This document shows, in pieces, positions 7,162 to 15,270 of a DNA stretch of 43,861 nt (positions are counted from its first letter, which is position 1; each line of letters begins with the position of its first letter). The notes beneath the pieces are model-generated. The model ran no database searches, was not told the DNA's origin, and worked only from the letters and a program-made list of their open reading frames with translations. Origin of the DNA: an uncultured Candidatus Melainabacteria bacterium (GTDB taxonomy: Bacteria > Cyanobacteriota > Vampirovibrionia > Gastranaerophilales > Gastranaerophilaceae). Location of the stretch: NCBI GenBank assembly GCA_934717855.1, contig CAKUZI010000013.1, positions 1 to 43,861 of the forward strand, in the 5' to 3' direction. The translations under genes and the position numbers were made by a program.

Positions 7162-9654
7162 TTATTTAACAACGATATTAACCAATTTTTTCGGAACCAC
7201 AATTGTTTTTACTATTGTTTTTCCTGCGGTCAATTCTTTGACTTTCGCACTTGATAGTGCAAGTTCTTTCAATTCATCTTGTGACAAAGCTTCGTCAGCT
7301 TCTATTTTGTCTTTAACTTTTCCGTTAATTTGAACAATCAACGTAATTGAACTTGCTTTTGCTAAATCATCATTCCATTTTGGCCATTCTTGTGTATGAA
7401 TAGAACCATCTCCGCCCAAATCATTCCAAGCTTCTTCGCACAAGTGAACTGCAACAGGAGACATTAATTTAATAAGAGTTACGATAGCAAAGCTCAAAAT
7501 AGCTTTATCTTCATCATCCAACTCAGATTTTTTGCCACGCCAATCGTAGATTGCGTTTACAAGTTCTCTGTACTTAGAAATTACTGTATTAAACTGGAAG
7601 TCATTAGAAATGTCATTAGAAATCCCTTTAATAGCCATGTGAACAAGTCTTAGCAAATCGTCGTTTTCTTTCTTTTTCAATGAACCTTTGCCAAGTTCAG
7701 GTAAATTAAGGTTAATATCCTCAGCGTTTGCGGAAATCAATCTCCAAACTCTGTTCAAGAACTTGTAACAGCCCTCAACACCGGCATCTGACCAGTCAAA
7801 ATCTCTTGCCGGAGGTGAATCTGACAAGATAAATAATCTTGCGGTATCTGCTCCATAGTTTTCAAATATTTCGTCAGGATCAACAGTATTGCCCTTAGAT
7901 TTCGACATTTTTGAACCGTCTTTAAGAACCATACCTTGTGTTAGAAGATTTTTAAACGGTTCATCAAAATCCAAAAGACCTAAGTCTCTCAATGCTTTTG
8001 TGAAAAATCTTGAATACAACAAGTGTAAAATTGCGTGTTCAATACCGCCAACGTACTGATCAACAGGCAACCATTTGTTTACTTTGTCTTTTGCGAACGG
8101 CATTTTGTCATTTTTGGCGTCTGAATATCTTAAATAATACCAGCTTGAACAAACAAATGTATCCATTGTGTCTGTTTCTCGTCTTGCAGGTCCGCCACAA
8201 CAAGGACAAGTTGTATTTGCAAATGTTTTCGATGTTGTAATCGGAGATTTGCCAACGACGCTAAAATCAACGTCTTTCGGCAACATTACAGGAAGTTGAT
8301 CTTCCGGTACAGGTTGAATTCCGCACTTGTCGCAATAAACGACAGGAATTGGAGCTCCCCAATATCTTTGTCTTGAAATCAACCAGTCACGAAGTCTGTA
8401 TTGGGTTTTGAATTCGCCAAACCCTTTGTCAACGGCTTTTTGAGTAATTGCTTTTTTAGCTTTTTCATTGCTCATTCCGTCAAATTCGTTAGAGTTTACC
8501 AAAACCCCTTCTTCTGTATAAGCATCTGTGAGTTCATCTGCCACAATAGTTTTGTCTTTTGGTGAAATTACAACTTTCAACGGCAATTTATATTTTTTAG
8601 CAAATGCAAAATCTCTTGTATCGTGTGTTGGAACTGCCATTACAGCCCCTGTTCCGTATTCTGCCAATGCATAATCTGCTGTCCAAAGCGGAAATTCTTC
8701 GCCAGTGAATGGGTTTATACAGTGCGTACCAAGTGGAACTCCGGTTTTTTCACGTTCAGTAGAAAGTCTTTCGATTTCTGTCATTTTGCGAGCATTCGCT
8801 CTGTATTCTTCAACAGCCTCTTTGTTTTCAGGAGTTGTTAGTGCTTCAATGTCTTTGTATTCAGGAGCAACTACAAGGTATGTAATTCCGTGAACTGTAT
8901 CCGGTCTTGTTGTGTAAACAGGAATTTCCATTCCATCGATTTCTTTGACCTTAAATCTGAAAATTGCACCTTGAGATTTTCCTATCCAGTTAGCTTGCAT
9001 TGTTTTTACATTATCACCCCAACCAGGGAGTTTGTCTAAGTCTTCAAGCAAAACTTCTGCGTAATCAGTGATTTTTAAGAACCATTGAGACAAATATTTC
9101 TTTTCAACAACATGGTCGCATCTCCAGCATTTGCCGTCTATTACCTGCTCGTTTGCAAGAACTGTTCCGCATTCTTCACACCAATTAACAGCAGCTTCTT
9201 TTTTGTATGCTAAACCTTTTTTATAAAGTTGTAAGAAAAGCCATTGAGTCCATTTGTAATAATCAGGTTTACAAGTTGTAACTTCTCTATCCCAATCATA
9301 TGAAAGTCCTAGCATTTTCAACTGTTTTGTCATATAAGCGATATTTTCAACAGTCCATTTTTCCGGATCAACACCATGTTTCATTGCTGCGTTTTCAGCA
9401 GGTAGTCCAAAGCTATCCCATCCCATTGGGTGAAGTACATTAAAACCGTTCATTTTTTTGAAACGTGCAATTACGTCGGTAATTGTATAGTTCCTAACGT
9501 GTCCCATGTGAAGTTTCCCAGATGGGTACGGAAACATTGACAATGCGAAATATTTAGGTTTGTCGCTGTCATCAGGGGTTTGGAATGCTTTATCTTCTTC
9601 CCATTTTTTTTGCCATTTTTTTTCTATTTCCTGAGGAAAATATGCGTCTTTCAT
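7162..9654 (-). CDS. leuS: Leucyl-tRNA synthetase
   Basis: This class I enzyme charges tRNA-Leu. The 830-aa protein is of normal bacterial length. HMGH at 49-52 is the HIGH motif and KMSKS is at 582-586. The inserted CP1 editing domain begins near the TTRPDTVHG segment. A zinc ribbon (CEECG...CWRC) precedes CP1, and a second Cys cluster (CDKCG...CPCCGG) follows it. The start at 9654 has an AGGAGA ribosome-binding site 9 nt away. It is transcribed divergently from the NTF2-like gene with only 69 bp between, and ends at its own hairpin terminator, so it is monocistronic. Confidence 0.97.
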   Translation of the reverse strand: MKDAYFPQEIEKKWQKKWEEDKAFQTPDDSDKPKYFALSMFPYPSGKLHMGHVRNYTITDVIARFKKMNGFNVLHPMGWDSFGLPAENAAMKHGVDPEKWTVENIAYMTKQLKMLGLSYDWDREVTTCKPDYYKWTQWLFLQLYKKGLAYKKEAAVNWCEECGTVLANEQVIDGKCWRCDHVVEKKYLSQWFLKITDYAEVLLEDLDKLPGWGDNVKTMQANWIGKSQGAIFRFKVKEIDGMEIPVYTTRPDTVHGITYLVVAPEYKDIEALTTPENKEAVEEYRANARKMTEIERLSTEREKTGVPLGTHCINPFTGEEFPLWTADYALAEYGTGAVMAVPTHDTRDFAFAKKYKLPLKVVISPKDKTIVADELTDAYTEEGVLVNSNEFDGMSNEKAKKAITQKAVDKGFGEFKTQYRLRDWLISRQRYWGAPIPVVYCDKCGIQPVPEDQLPVMLPKDVDFSVVGKSPITTSKTFANTTCPCCGGPARRETDTMDTFVCSSWYYLRYSDAKNDKMPFAKDKVNKWLPVDQYVGGIEHAILHLLYSRFFTKALRDLGLLDFDEPFKNLLTQGMVLKDGSKMSKSKGNTVDPDEIFENYGADTARLFILSDSPPARDFDWSDAGVEGCYKFLNRVWRLISANAEDINLNLPELGKGSLKKKENDDLLRLVHMAIKGISNDISNDFQFNTVISKYRELVNAIYDWRGKKSELDDEDKAILSFAIVTLIKLMSPVAVHLCEEAWNDLGGDGSIHTQEWPKWNDDLAKASSITLIVQINGKVKDKIEADEALSQDELKELALSSAKVKELTAGKTIVKTIVVPKKLVNIVVK

Positions 9655-9685
9655 CTTTTTCTTCTCTCCTAATCTACTTGAGTAA

Positions 9686-9694
9686 ATAGTAGCA
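9686..9694 (-). promoter_or_regulatory. Extended -10 of leuS
   Basis: The minus strand reads TGC immediately before TACTAT (9686-9691), an extended -10, about 32 nt before the leuS ATG. No -35 hexamer is convincing. It is divergent from, and only about 20 bp from, the -10 at 9712-9717. Confidence 0.5.
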
Positions 9695-9711
9695 CAAAAA
9701 TATTTTTTATG

Positions 9712-9717
9712 TATAAT
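9712..9717 (+). promoter_or_regulatory. -10 box giving a leaderless NTF2-like gene
   Basis: TATAAT is followed by exactly 6 nt and the ATG at 9724, and no Shine-Dalgarno is present. The usual -10 to start-site distance puts +1 on the A of the ATG. The same geometry is seen at 22535, 39277 and 42424. Confidence 0.6.
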
Positions 9718-9723
9718 TGAATT

Positions 9724-10623
9724 ATGAAAAAGATATCCGTTTTAATTGTTTCAGCTTTATTGTTAGCAAATGTATGCCCTGTACAAGCAGGTGTTATTGC
9801 AACTCAAAAAGCAAAGATTGAGCAAAATAGAATATATAGATCAACTTATAATGACATAAAAGCAGTTATAGACCAACAAACAGTTTATACAAACAAATAT
9901 GATTTGGATGGTTTAGCGACTCTTTATTCGAAAGATTTTGTAAATTCTGATGGATTTAACAAAGAGGTTTATTTTAAATTAATCAAAGATACCTGGGAAA
10001 CATATCCGGATATTGTCTACAAGACCAGAATTAATAAAATTGAGTTTAGTGATAATTACGCAACGGTTGCTGTAGATGAAACTGCGGTTGCCACTTCAAA
10101 AGAAACTGTTGGCGAACTTTCTATAATCGGAGAACTTTATTCAACTTCAAGATGTATATATTTCCTTGAAAAGCAAGGAGCTAAATGGGTAATTAATTCT
10201 GAAAAAGTTATTGATGAAACTTCGACTTTAAAATATGGTGATGCAAGATATTCTCAAATTGAACTTTCTGCTCCAAAACAAATAGGTGCAAATCAGGATT
10301 ATACCGCTACTTTAAAAGTTGGTGCTCCAAAAGATTCTGTAGTAATTGCATCTATTGCCAAAGAAAATATAGTATATCCGCAAGTTAAGGTAGAAGACGC
10401 ATTTAGAAGACTTTCTGAAGACAACTCTTTAGAAAGAGTTTTTCATTCAAATGCGCAAAATGTAAATGAGTACACAGTTGCTTCAATTGGAATTACAAGA
10501 GCTGAAAACGCGCCAAATAACCAAATTCAAGTATATATGGGCGGTCTTGCGTTCGTTATGACTAGAGTTAACGTAATTCCGGAAAACAAGTTTGTTAAAT
10601 TAGAAGATGAAAGCAAAAAATAA
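9724..10623 (+). CDS. Exported NTF2-like (SnoaL/DUF4440-type) protein
   Basis: Residues 1-22 form a signal peptide (KK, hydrophobic core, VQA cleavage site). There is no lipobox. Residues about 38-165 resemble the NTF2-like fold: a helical start with YDLDGLATLYSKDFVNSDG, then strands KTRINKIEFSDNYATVAVDETAV and a final strand. This pattern is typical of small stress-associated SnoaL/DUF4440 domains. The C-terminal part (about 175-290) is a separate beta-rich region I cannot name. The protein should act in the periplasm. Its stop overlaps the lspA start (TAATG), so the two are co-translated. No ribosome-binding site precedes the ATG, and a -10 lies 6 nt upstream, so the mRNA is probably leaderless. 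Confidence 0.75.
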   Translation: MKKISVLIVSALLLANVCPVQAGVIATQKAKIEQNRIYRSTYNDIKAVIDQQTVYTNKYDLDGLATLYSKDFVNSDGFNKEVYFKLIKDTWETYPDIVYKTRINKIEFSDNYATVAVDETAVATSKETVGELSIIGELYSTSRCIYFLEKQGAKWVINSEKVIDETSTLKYGDARYSQIELSAPKQIGANQDYTATLKVGAPKDSVVIASIAKENIVYPQVKVEDAFRRLSEDNSLERVFHSNAQNVNEYTVASIGITRAENAPNNQIQVYMGGLAFVMTRVNVIPENKFVKLEDESKK

Positions 10624-11093
10624 TGAGTAAAGAAATTGAAAAAACAGGAAAGTTAGTATATTTTATAATTTGTTACGTATTTTTTATATTCGCAAACCTT
10701 TATACATCAAGTATTCTGGTTGATAAATTAGTTCACGGGTACAGATTGTCAAACGCAGTTTTTTCATTGAATTACATCAAAAACACGGGAGCAGCTTTTA
10801 GTATTCTTCAAGATTCAAGAGAATTATTGATTATTTTATCAATGATTGCACTTGTTCTTTTGGCTTTGCATGTATTTAATCACTTGAAATCAATATCTTT
10901 GAAAACTTGTTTTTTCATAGCCTTGCTTTCTGCCGGAATTGCAGGAAATTTACACGAAAGAATTGTTTTTGGATATGTAAGAGATTATTTTCAATTAAAT
11001 TTTATACATTTTCCAATATTTAACATTTCAGACATTTTTATAAATATTGGTGTAATTGCATTGATAGTTTTGATTTTGATTAAAAGAAAATAA
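10623..11093 (+). CDS. lspA: Lipoprotein signal peptidase (divergent)
   Basis: LspA is an inner-membrane aspartyl protease that cleaves prolipoprotein signal peptides after lipidation. The 156-aa protein has four membrane segments and the conserved NTGAAFS (54-60). The two aspartates equivalent to the structural catalytic dyad are present: D121 in YVRDYF and D137 in FNISD. The GNxxDR motif reads GNLHER, with E112 in place of the conserved Asp, and the first-helix DxxxK motif is replaced by NLYTSS. It is therefore a divergent but probably active member. It is translationally coupled to the upstream exported protein and ends 2 bp from the convergent gene at 11096. Confidence 0.9.
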   Translation: MSKEIEKTGKLVYFIICYVFFIFANLYTSSILVDKLVHGYRLSNAVFSLNYIKNTGAAFSILQDSRELLIILSMIALVLLALHVFNHLKSISLKTCFFIALLSAGIAGNLHERIVFGYVRDYFQLNFIHFPIFNISDIFINIGVIALIVLILIKRK

Positions 11094-11095
11094 AA

Positions 11096-12175
11096 TTAAC
11101 TTGTAAATTTTTCAACGCATGTTTTATCTTTGCTTAAACCAACCCGAATGCTGTCACCATTTGGTTTATATTTTTCTTGGGAAATATAATGTTGTTCCTT
11201 ATCTGAGAAATCCCAAGCAGTAAAAAGTTTTTCGTCTCCATTTGAATTAAATTCTTTTATATTAATAAATTTATGTTTACCATTATTTATTTTATAAACC
11301 TTAAAATTTCTACCACTATTTTTTAGTAAGTTTATATAGTCTTTAGGCGAGGTTTTATACGTAATTCCGTCATCAGTAAAGTTTTCTTGAGGAAAATCTT
11401 CCGTTGGAAATTCACCAAATTCAACTCGTTTTTCAGGATAGTTTGTTACTTCTGTATGGTTATCCAAAAAATCTATACGTTGAATTTCACTGCCATTTTT
11501 ATCATATTTATTTATTGAAAATAGTTCATCATTAGTCCAAATTGTACTCTGCGTTTTTCTATTTTTGTCGTTAAACTCAGTAATTTCTCTATTAACTTTA
11601 TTGTGTCCGCTGTATTCAACTTTATAATTTACATTATTTGCTTTAAGATAATCAACATATTCGTCTGCTGTTTGACATTCTGCCAATCCGTCGGGTTTGA
11701 AAGTTGACTGAGGTATTTCGTTGTTATAATGATAGTTTGTGTATAAAAAAGTTTTTCCTTTATTATTTTTAACTGTACTTCTTAATAGTTTATTGCCTTT
11801 ATATGTTTTTTCCTCATACTCGCTCCAGCTGTCAGTATCTCCACCATCATAATATACACATTTTTCTTTTTGTCCCAATTTATTATTTATGGAAAGAACA
11901 ACATTTCCACATTCGGATTTTTCTACATTAAAATCTTTCCCCACAATTTTTCCTTGCATTTTGAGACGATTAATCATAGCTCGCAGTGGTATTTGTGGCA
12001 CGGAATCTCTATTAATTACCGGACTCATATACGCACAAATTGCACTATTCGCTTGAGGACTAATTTCCTTGAACTGTGGATATTGATGCACAGGCGCAGA
12101 AATAGGCGTCCCATTTTGCGAAGGCACAATTATTGGCCTTATTACATTTTGAGAATAAACCCTACTATTATACAT
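11096..12175 (-). CDS. Orphan protein with three imperfect repeats (359 aa)
   Basis: I do not recognise a family. After a Pro/Gln/Ser-rich N-terminus (1-60) the protein has three imperfect repeats of about 80 residues at roughly 65-148, 171-246 and 278-358. Each has a short helix (YxxxLKxxG), then (N/D)(F/Y)KV, an (E)FN turn, a W-containing strand and a K(Y)xxNG turn, as in beta-solenoid or YwqK/MORN-like antitoxin repeats. That comparison is structural guesswork. No signal peptide or membrane segment is evident. The TAGGTT ribosome-binding site supports the ATG. It is convergent with lspA with 2 bp between the stops, and preceded by a terminator and the bipartite box at 12219-12244. Confidence 0.8.
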   Translation of the reverse strand: MYNSRVYSQNVIRPIIVPSQNGTPISAPVHQYPQFKEISPQANSAICAYMSPVINRDSVPQIPLRAMINRLKMQGKIVGKDFNVEKSECGNVVLSINNKLGQKEKCVYYDGGDTDSWSEYEEKTYKGNKLLRSTVKNNKGKTFLYTNYHYNNEIPQSTFKPDGLAECQTADEYVDYLKANNVNYKVEYSGHNKVNREITEFNDKNRKTQSTIWTNDELFSINKYDKNGSEIQRIDFLDNHTEVTNYPEKRVEFGEFPTEDFPQENFTDDGITYKTSPKDYINLLKNSGRNFKVYKINNGKHKFINIKEFNSNGDEKLFTAWDFSDKEQHYISQEKYKPNGDSIRVGLSKDKTCVEKFTS

Positions 12176-12218
12176 ATAACTAACCTACATATATATAAAA
12201 AATTTTCATGCAAAACTA

Positions 12219-12244
12219 TTGCTAAATAATTTGCTTTTGTTAAG
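12219..12244 (-). promoter_or_regulatory. Bipartite box CTTAACAAA-N11-TAGCAA (copy C)
   Basis: The minus strand reads CTTAACAAA (12236-12244), 11 nt, TAGCAA (12219-12224), ending 44 nt before the ATG of the 359-aa protein. It begins directly after the U-tract of the terminator at 12245-12277, where a new promoter is expected. Confidence 0.55.
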
Positions 12245-12277
12245 AAAAATGACGGAGTTGCGATTCAAACCCGTCAT
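12245..12277 (-). terminator. Intrinsic terminator downstream of the murT-pdxJ unit
   Basis: ATGACGG and CCGTCAT (7 bp, 15-nt loop that can pair further through GTT/AAC) are followed on the minus strand by TTTTT. The 12278-12429 stretch before it has no gene. It holds one more hairpin, ACTAAT (12385-12390) with ATTAGT (12399-12404), T-rich on the plus side. Confidence 0.6.
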
Positions 12278-12429
12278 GTCTATGAATTATATATGTATTG
12301 TCGTTTTTCTTACTTCAAAGCTCTCTCTTATATTATATATATTCCACACAACTAATTCTTTTTAACTATATGTAACGAAATATTACTAATCCTTTAGAAT
12401 TAGTTTTTAAAATTTGGCATCAATTAGAA

Positions 12430-12753
12430 CTAGTTATTAGAGCGTTTTTCTTCTTCTTTTATAAAGTTTGCAAGTTCTTCAAGATGTTTGTCTTCTATTG
12501 AATTAATTAATTCTGTTACAGATTTAATTTTACCTAGTGCAAACCCAGTTTCTGCAAGCAAAACACAGTCATTACAAAGTCTATATCCCTCGTATTCAAT
12601 AGAGCCAGCAAGACATTTGTTTTCTCCACAGCAATCACAGTCAAAAAATTCATTTGCGCTGTCCGGATTGTCTTCCAAATCATCAATAAGCATTTGTTCA
12701 ACAACTTGTGCCATTTCTTCTACTATTTCGTGTTCAGTTTTTTCTTGTTTCAT
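12430..12753 (-). CDS. Small acidic Cys4 zinc-ribbon-like protein (107 aa)
   Basis: No family recognised. The N-terminal 35 residues are an acidic helix. The centre carries CDCCG, a further Cys six residues on (NKC), and CNDC about 17 residues later, a layout that fits a single structural zinc site. The C-terminal 35 residues form a second charged helix. The protein is soluble and cytoplasmic by composition. It starts 23 nt after pdxJ on the same strand with an AGGTGA ribosome-binding site, so it is probably the third gene of murT-pdxJ-orf. Nothing in the sequence ties it to vitamin B6. Confidence 0.75.
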   Translation of the reverse strand: MKQEKTEHEIVEEMAQVVEQMLIDDLEDNPDSANEFFDCDCCGENKCLAGSIEYEGYRLCNDCVLLAETGFALGKIKSVTELINSIEDKHLEELANFIKEEEKRSNN

Positions 12754-12776
12754 ATTTAAATTTCACCTATTTACTT

Positions 12777-13487
12777 TTATTCAATCAAACTCTTCATTTC
12801 CTTAACAGCTTCACCAAGTCCTGTGAATACTGCTCGAGAAATTATGCTGTGTCCGATGTTAAGTTCGTGCAAGCCATCAATTTCGTGCATTCTATGAACG
12901 TTTTCGTAGTTCAATCCGTGTCCGGCATTTACTTTTAAACCAAGGCTTTGAGCTAATTGTGCAGAGTTTTTTAATTTTTGAAACTCTTCTTCCTCTTCTT
13001 TATATCCAAAGTTTTCAGCATAAGCACCGGTGTGCATTTCAATAAATTGTGCACCTGTTTTAGCAGAAGCTTTGACTTGTTCTTCATCCGGATCGATAAA
13101 TAAACTTACGATAATTCCAGCATCAAGTAATGGTTTAATAAATTCGGTAACCTTGTCTAATTGACCTGCTACGTCAAGCCCGCCCTCTGTAGTGACTTCT
13201 TGTCTTTTTTCTGGCACTAGACAAATAGAATAAGGTTTTATATCAAGTGCAATAGCTTGAATATCATCTGCCATTGCCATTTCAAGGTTAAGACGAGTTT
13301 TTAAAGATTGCATTAATGCGTAAACATCCTCATCTTTGATATGGCGTCTATCTTCTCTTAGGTGTGTTGTGATTGAAGTTGCTCCATTTTGTTCTGCAAT
13401 TTCAGCTCCTTTTTCTACACTTGGTTCAACCCCGCCTCTAGCGTTTCTTAATGTTGCTATATGATCTATATTTACTCCTAATAACAT
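12777..13487 (-). CDS. pdxJ: Pyridoxine 5'-phosphate synthase
   Basis: PdxJ condenses 1-deoxy-D-xylulose 5-phosphate with 3-amino-2-oxopropyl phosphate in the DXP-dependent vitamin B6 pathway. The 236-aa TIM barrel shows GVNIDHIATLRNARGG at the N-terminus, HLREDRRHI (42-50) with the two active-site His, the Glu in LNLEMA (E69), and NAGHGLN with the third His near the C-terminus. The start at 13487 lies 2 nt after the murT stop. Its presence implies this organism makes PLP by the DXP route rather than by PdxS/PdxT. Confidence 0.96.
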   Translation of the reverse strand: MLLGVNIDHIATLRNARGGVEPSVEKGAEIAEQNGATSITTHLREDRRHIKDEDVYALMQSLKTRLNLEMAMADDIQAIALDIKPYSICLVPEKRQEVTTEGGLDVAGQLDKVTEFIKPLLDAGIIVSLFIDPDEEQVKASAKTGAQFIEMHTGAYAENFGYKEEEEEFQKLKNSAQLAQSLGLKVNAGHGLNYENVHRMHEIDGLHELNIGHSIISRAVFTGLGEAVKEMKSLIE

Positions 13488-13489
13488 TT

Positions 13490-14824
13490 TTACCTGCTTT
13501 CTTTTATTTCGTTGTTAATTTTTAATAGTGCTGTATATGACGGTAAAATAGTTGTTTTACCATCTTTTGTCGCTAAATCAATTGCTTTTTTTATATTTGG
13601 TTCTATAATAATTTTTTCTTGCGGAATTCCTGCGTATTTCAAACGAGTAGCCATATCATTTGCTCGAATTCCGGAAGTGATAACTAATTTGTGAGCATCT
13701 TTGAGTTGTTCAAAATCGCTATCCCAAAGCCAAGAAATATCTCTTCCGTCTGCGTAATTGTCGTTAATTGCAATTACGATGTTTGAATTTAAATCAACTG
13801 TTTTCAAAACTTCGCTTGCGCCGGTTGGGTTTTTGATAAGCTGAATTACTGTTTGATTTCCGTTGATTAATCTTTTTTCGGTTCTGCCAAAAATTGCATG
13901 GTATGAATCAAGTGCTTTTTGAATTTCAGTTTGATTTAAGCCTTGTTCAAAAGCAAAAGCAATTGCTCCAAGAGCATTATAGGCGTTATAAAGACCTGCA
14001 AGATTGATTTTGAATTCATATTCAATTCCTTTATTATTTACAGTCAAAACAGAATATTCATTGAAAACTTTGACATTTGCAGGGTAATCGCATTCGTGAC
14101 GTTTGTATCCGCATTTTGGGCAGTAGTAGTGCCCTTCTTGAGCAAAGAATTGTTTCGAATATTCTAATGGTTCTCCGCAAGGACAATTAAATGCTTCTGC
14201 CGGGGCTTTTGAATTATGTTCATAACTGCAATCATATTCTACATTTTCAAATCCGTAATATACAGCATATTTAGTTCTGTCAAATGTTGCAACAAGCGGA
14301 TCATCGGCGTTTAATATCAATTTTAAATCCGGATTTTTATCTATTGCATTTTTGATAAAACTAGCTGTTGTATTGAGTTCCCCATATCTGTCTAATTGAT
14401 CTCTAAAAAGGTTTGTTACAACCAAATAGTCCGATTTCATATAGTCATAAAGTTTGGTTAAATATGCTTCATCTGACTCAATTACGGCGTAATCAAAACG
14501 TTCAAAAGGCTTTACGGTTAAAGCAAAAACATTTGCCACGCCAGTAAGCATATTAGCGCCTTTTAAGTTATGAATAACTTTTTGATTTGCAACTTCTAAA
14601 ACATGAGCGATAATGCCTGATGTCGTAGACTTCCCGTTGGTGCCGGTGATTGTAACGACATCTTTTTTTATATATTTTCTACAATGAGCAAGAAAATCCG
14701 GACAAATCTTAAGTGTCATCATTCCGACAAAAGATGTTCCTGATGACCGATTAAGCAGTCTGATTGCTATATATGCCAATCTCGCAATTATTAATGATAA
14801 ATAAAATTCTAATATCCTAATCAT
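13490..14824 (-). CDS. murT: MurT, lipid II isoglutaminyl synthase ligase subunit
   Basis: MurT with the glutaminase GatD amidates the alpha-carboxyl of D-Glu in lipid II. The 444-aa protein has a hydrophobic N-terminal stretch, the Mur-ligase P-loop GTNGKSTTSG (61-70), and a zinc ribbon inserted in the central domain (C214, C216, C235, C238). The C-terminal DUF1727 signature NDNYADGRDISWLWD (354-368) carries the Asp thought to help hydrolysis. In Firmicutes gatD follows murT directly. Here pdxJ follows after 2 nt and no GatD-like gene is in the window. An AAAGGA ribosome-binding site supports the start. Confidence 0.92.
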   Translation of the reverse strand: MIRILEFYLSLIIARLAYIAIRLLNRSSGTSFVGMMTLKICPDFLAHCRKYIKKDVVTITGTNGKSTTSGIIAHVLEVANQKVIHNLKGANMLTGVANVFALTVKPFERFDYAVIESDEAYLTKLYDYMKSDYLVVTNLFRDQLDRYGELNTTASFIKNAIDKNPDLKLILNADDPLVATFDRTKYAVYYGFENVEYDCSYEHNSKAPAEAFNCPCGEPLEYSKQFFAQEGHYYCPKCGYKRHECDYPANVKVFNEYSVLTVNNKGIEYEFKINLAGLYNAYNALGAIAFAFEQGLNQTEIQKALDSYHAIFGRTEKRLINGNQTVIQLIKNPTGASEVLKTVDLNSNIVIAINDNYADGRDISWLWDSDFEQLKDAHKLVITSGIRANDMATRLKYAGIPQEKIIIEPNIKKAIDLATKDGKTTILPSYTALLKINNEIKESR

Positions 14825-14869
14825 AAATAGTCCTTTAGACGTATTCTATTTCTCTCTATCCTATATTAA

Positions 14870-14876
14870 TATAATA
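14870..14876. promoter_or_regulatory. Overlapping divergent -10 boxes (murT / 119-aa gene)
   Basis: TATAAT on the plus strand (14870-14875) and TATTAT on the minus strand (14871-14876) share five bases in a 67-bp divergent spacer. The plus start is 16 nt downstream and the murT start 46 nt away. RNA polymerase could occupy only one direction at a time. Confidence 0.4.
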
Positions 14877-14891
14877 CAAAAGATAGGAAAA

Positions 14892-15251
14892 ATGTATATA
14901 TTTATCGCAATAATTTTTATAGCAGAATTAATAATTGCTCATTTTATAATCACTCACTTAATAAAATGGGATAGACGAGTGCGTCATTATAACGCTTGTG
15001 TTGAGACATTTAATCCGCTGTTAGAAACTTGCATGCAATATAGCAGATGCTTGGTTTCTTCATTTAAAAATTCTTTTGAAAATACAATTAATTTTGTTAA
15101 GAAAAAACGAGAACAATTAATAAACAAAATAATATTTGCAGTTGCAGTGTATTCATTGTTGATAATATTCAAAATAAAAACAAATAAAGCTAAAAAAATC
15201 TATAAATTGGCCGGAACAATTAAAGATTTATTATTTGAATTAGCTGTTTAA
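14892..15251 (+). CDS. Small two-helix membrane protein (119 aa)
   Basis: No family recognised. Residues 2-22 form an N-terminal membrane anchor, residues about 25-75 are a polar helical stretch ending in KKKRE, and about 79-95 form a second membrane segment. The C-terminus is short and basic. A GATAGGAA ribosome-binding site precedes the ATG, and a TATAAT lies 16 nt upstream. It is convergent with aroE (19 bp between) and divergent from murT. Anchored helical proteins of this shape are often envelope spacers, but no function can be assigned. Confidence 0.7.
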   Translation: MYIFIAIIFIAELIIAHFIITHLIKWDRRVRHYNACVETFNPLLETCMQYSRCLVSSFKNSFENTINFVKKKREQLINKIIFAVAVYSLLIIFKIKTNKAKKIYKLAGTIKDLLFELAV

Positions 15252-15270
15252 AATGGTTGGGATTATTCGG

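Noticed and set aside
12249..12277. tRNA-like 3' end on the minus strand (GGTTTGAATC beside an acceptor-like stretch)
   Set aside because: No T-stem pairing and no matching 5' acceptor, D or anticodon arms upstream; the 7-bp hairpin with T5 fits a terminator better.
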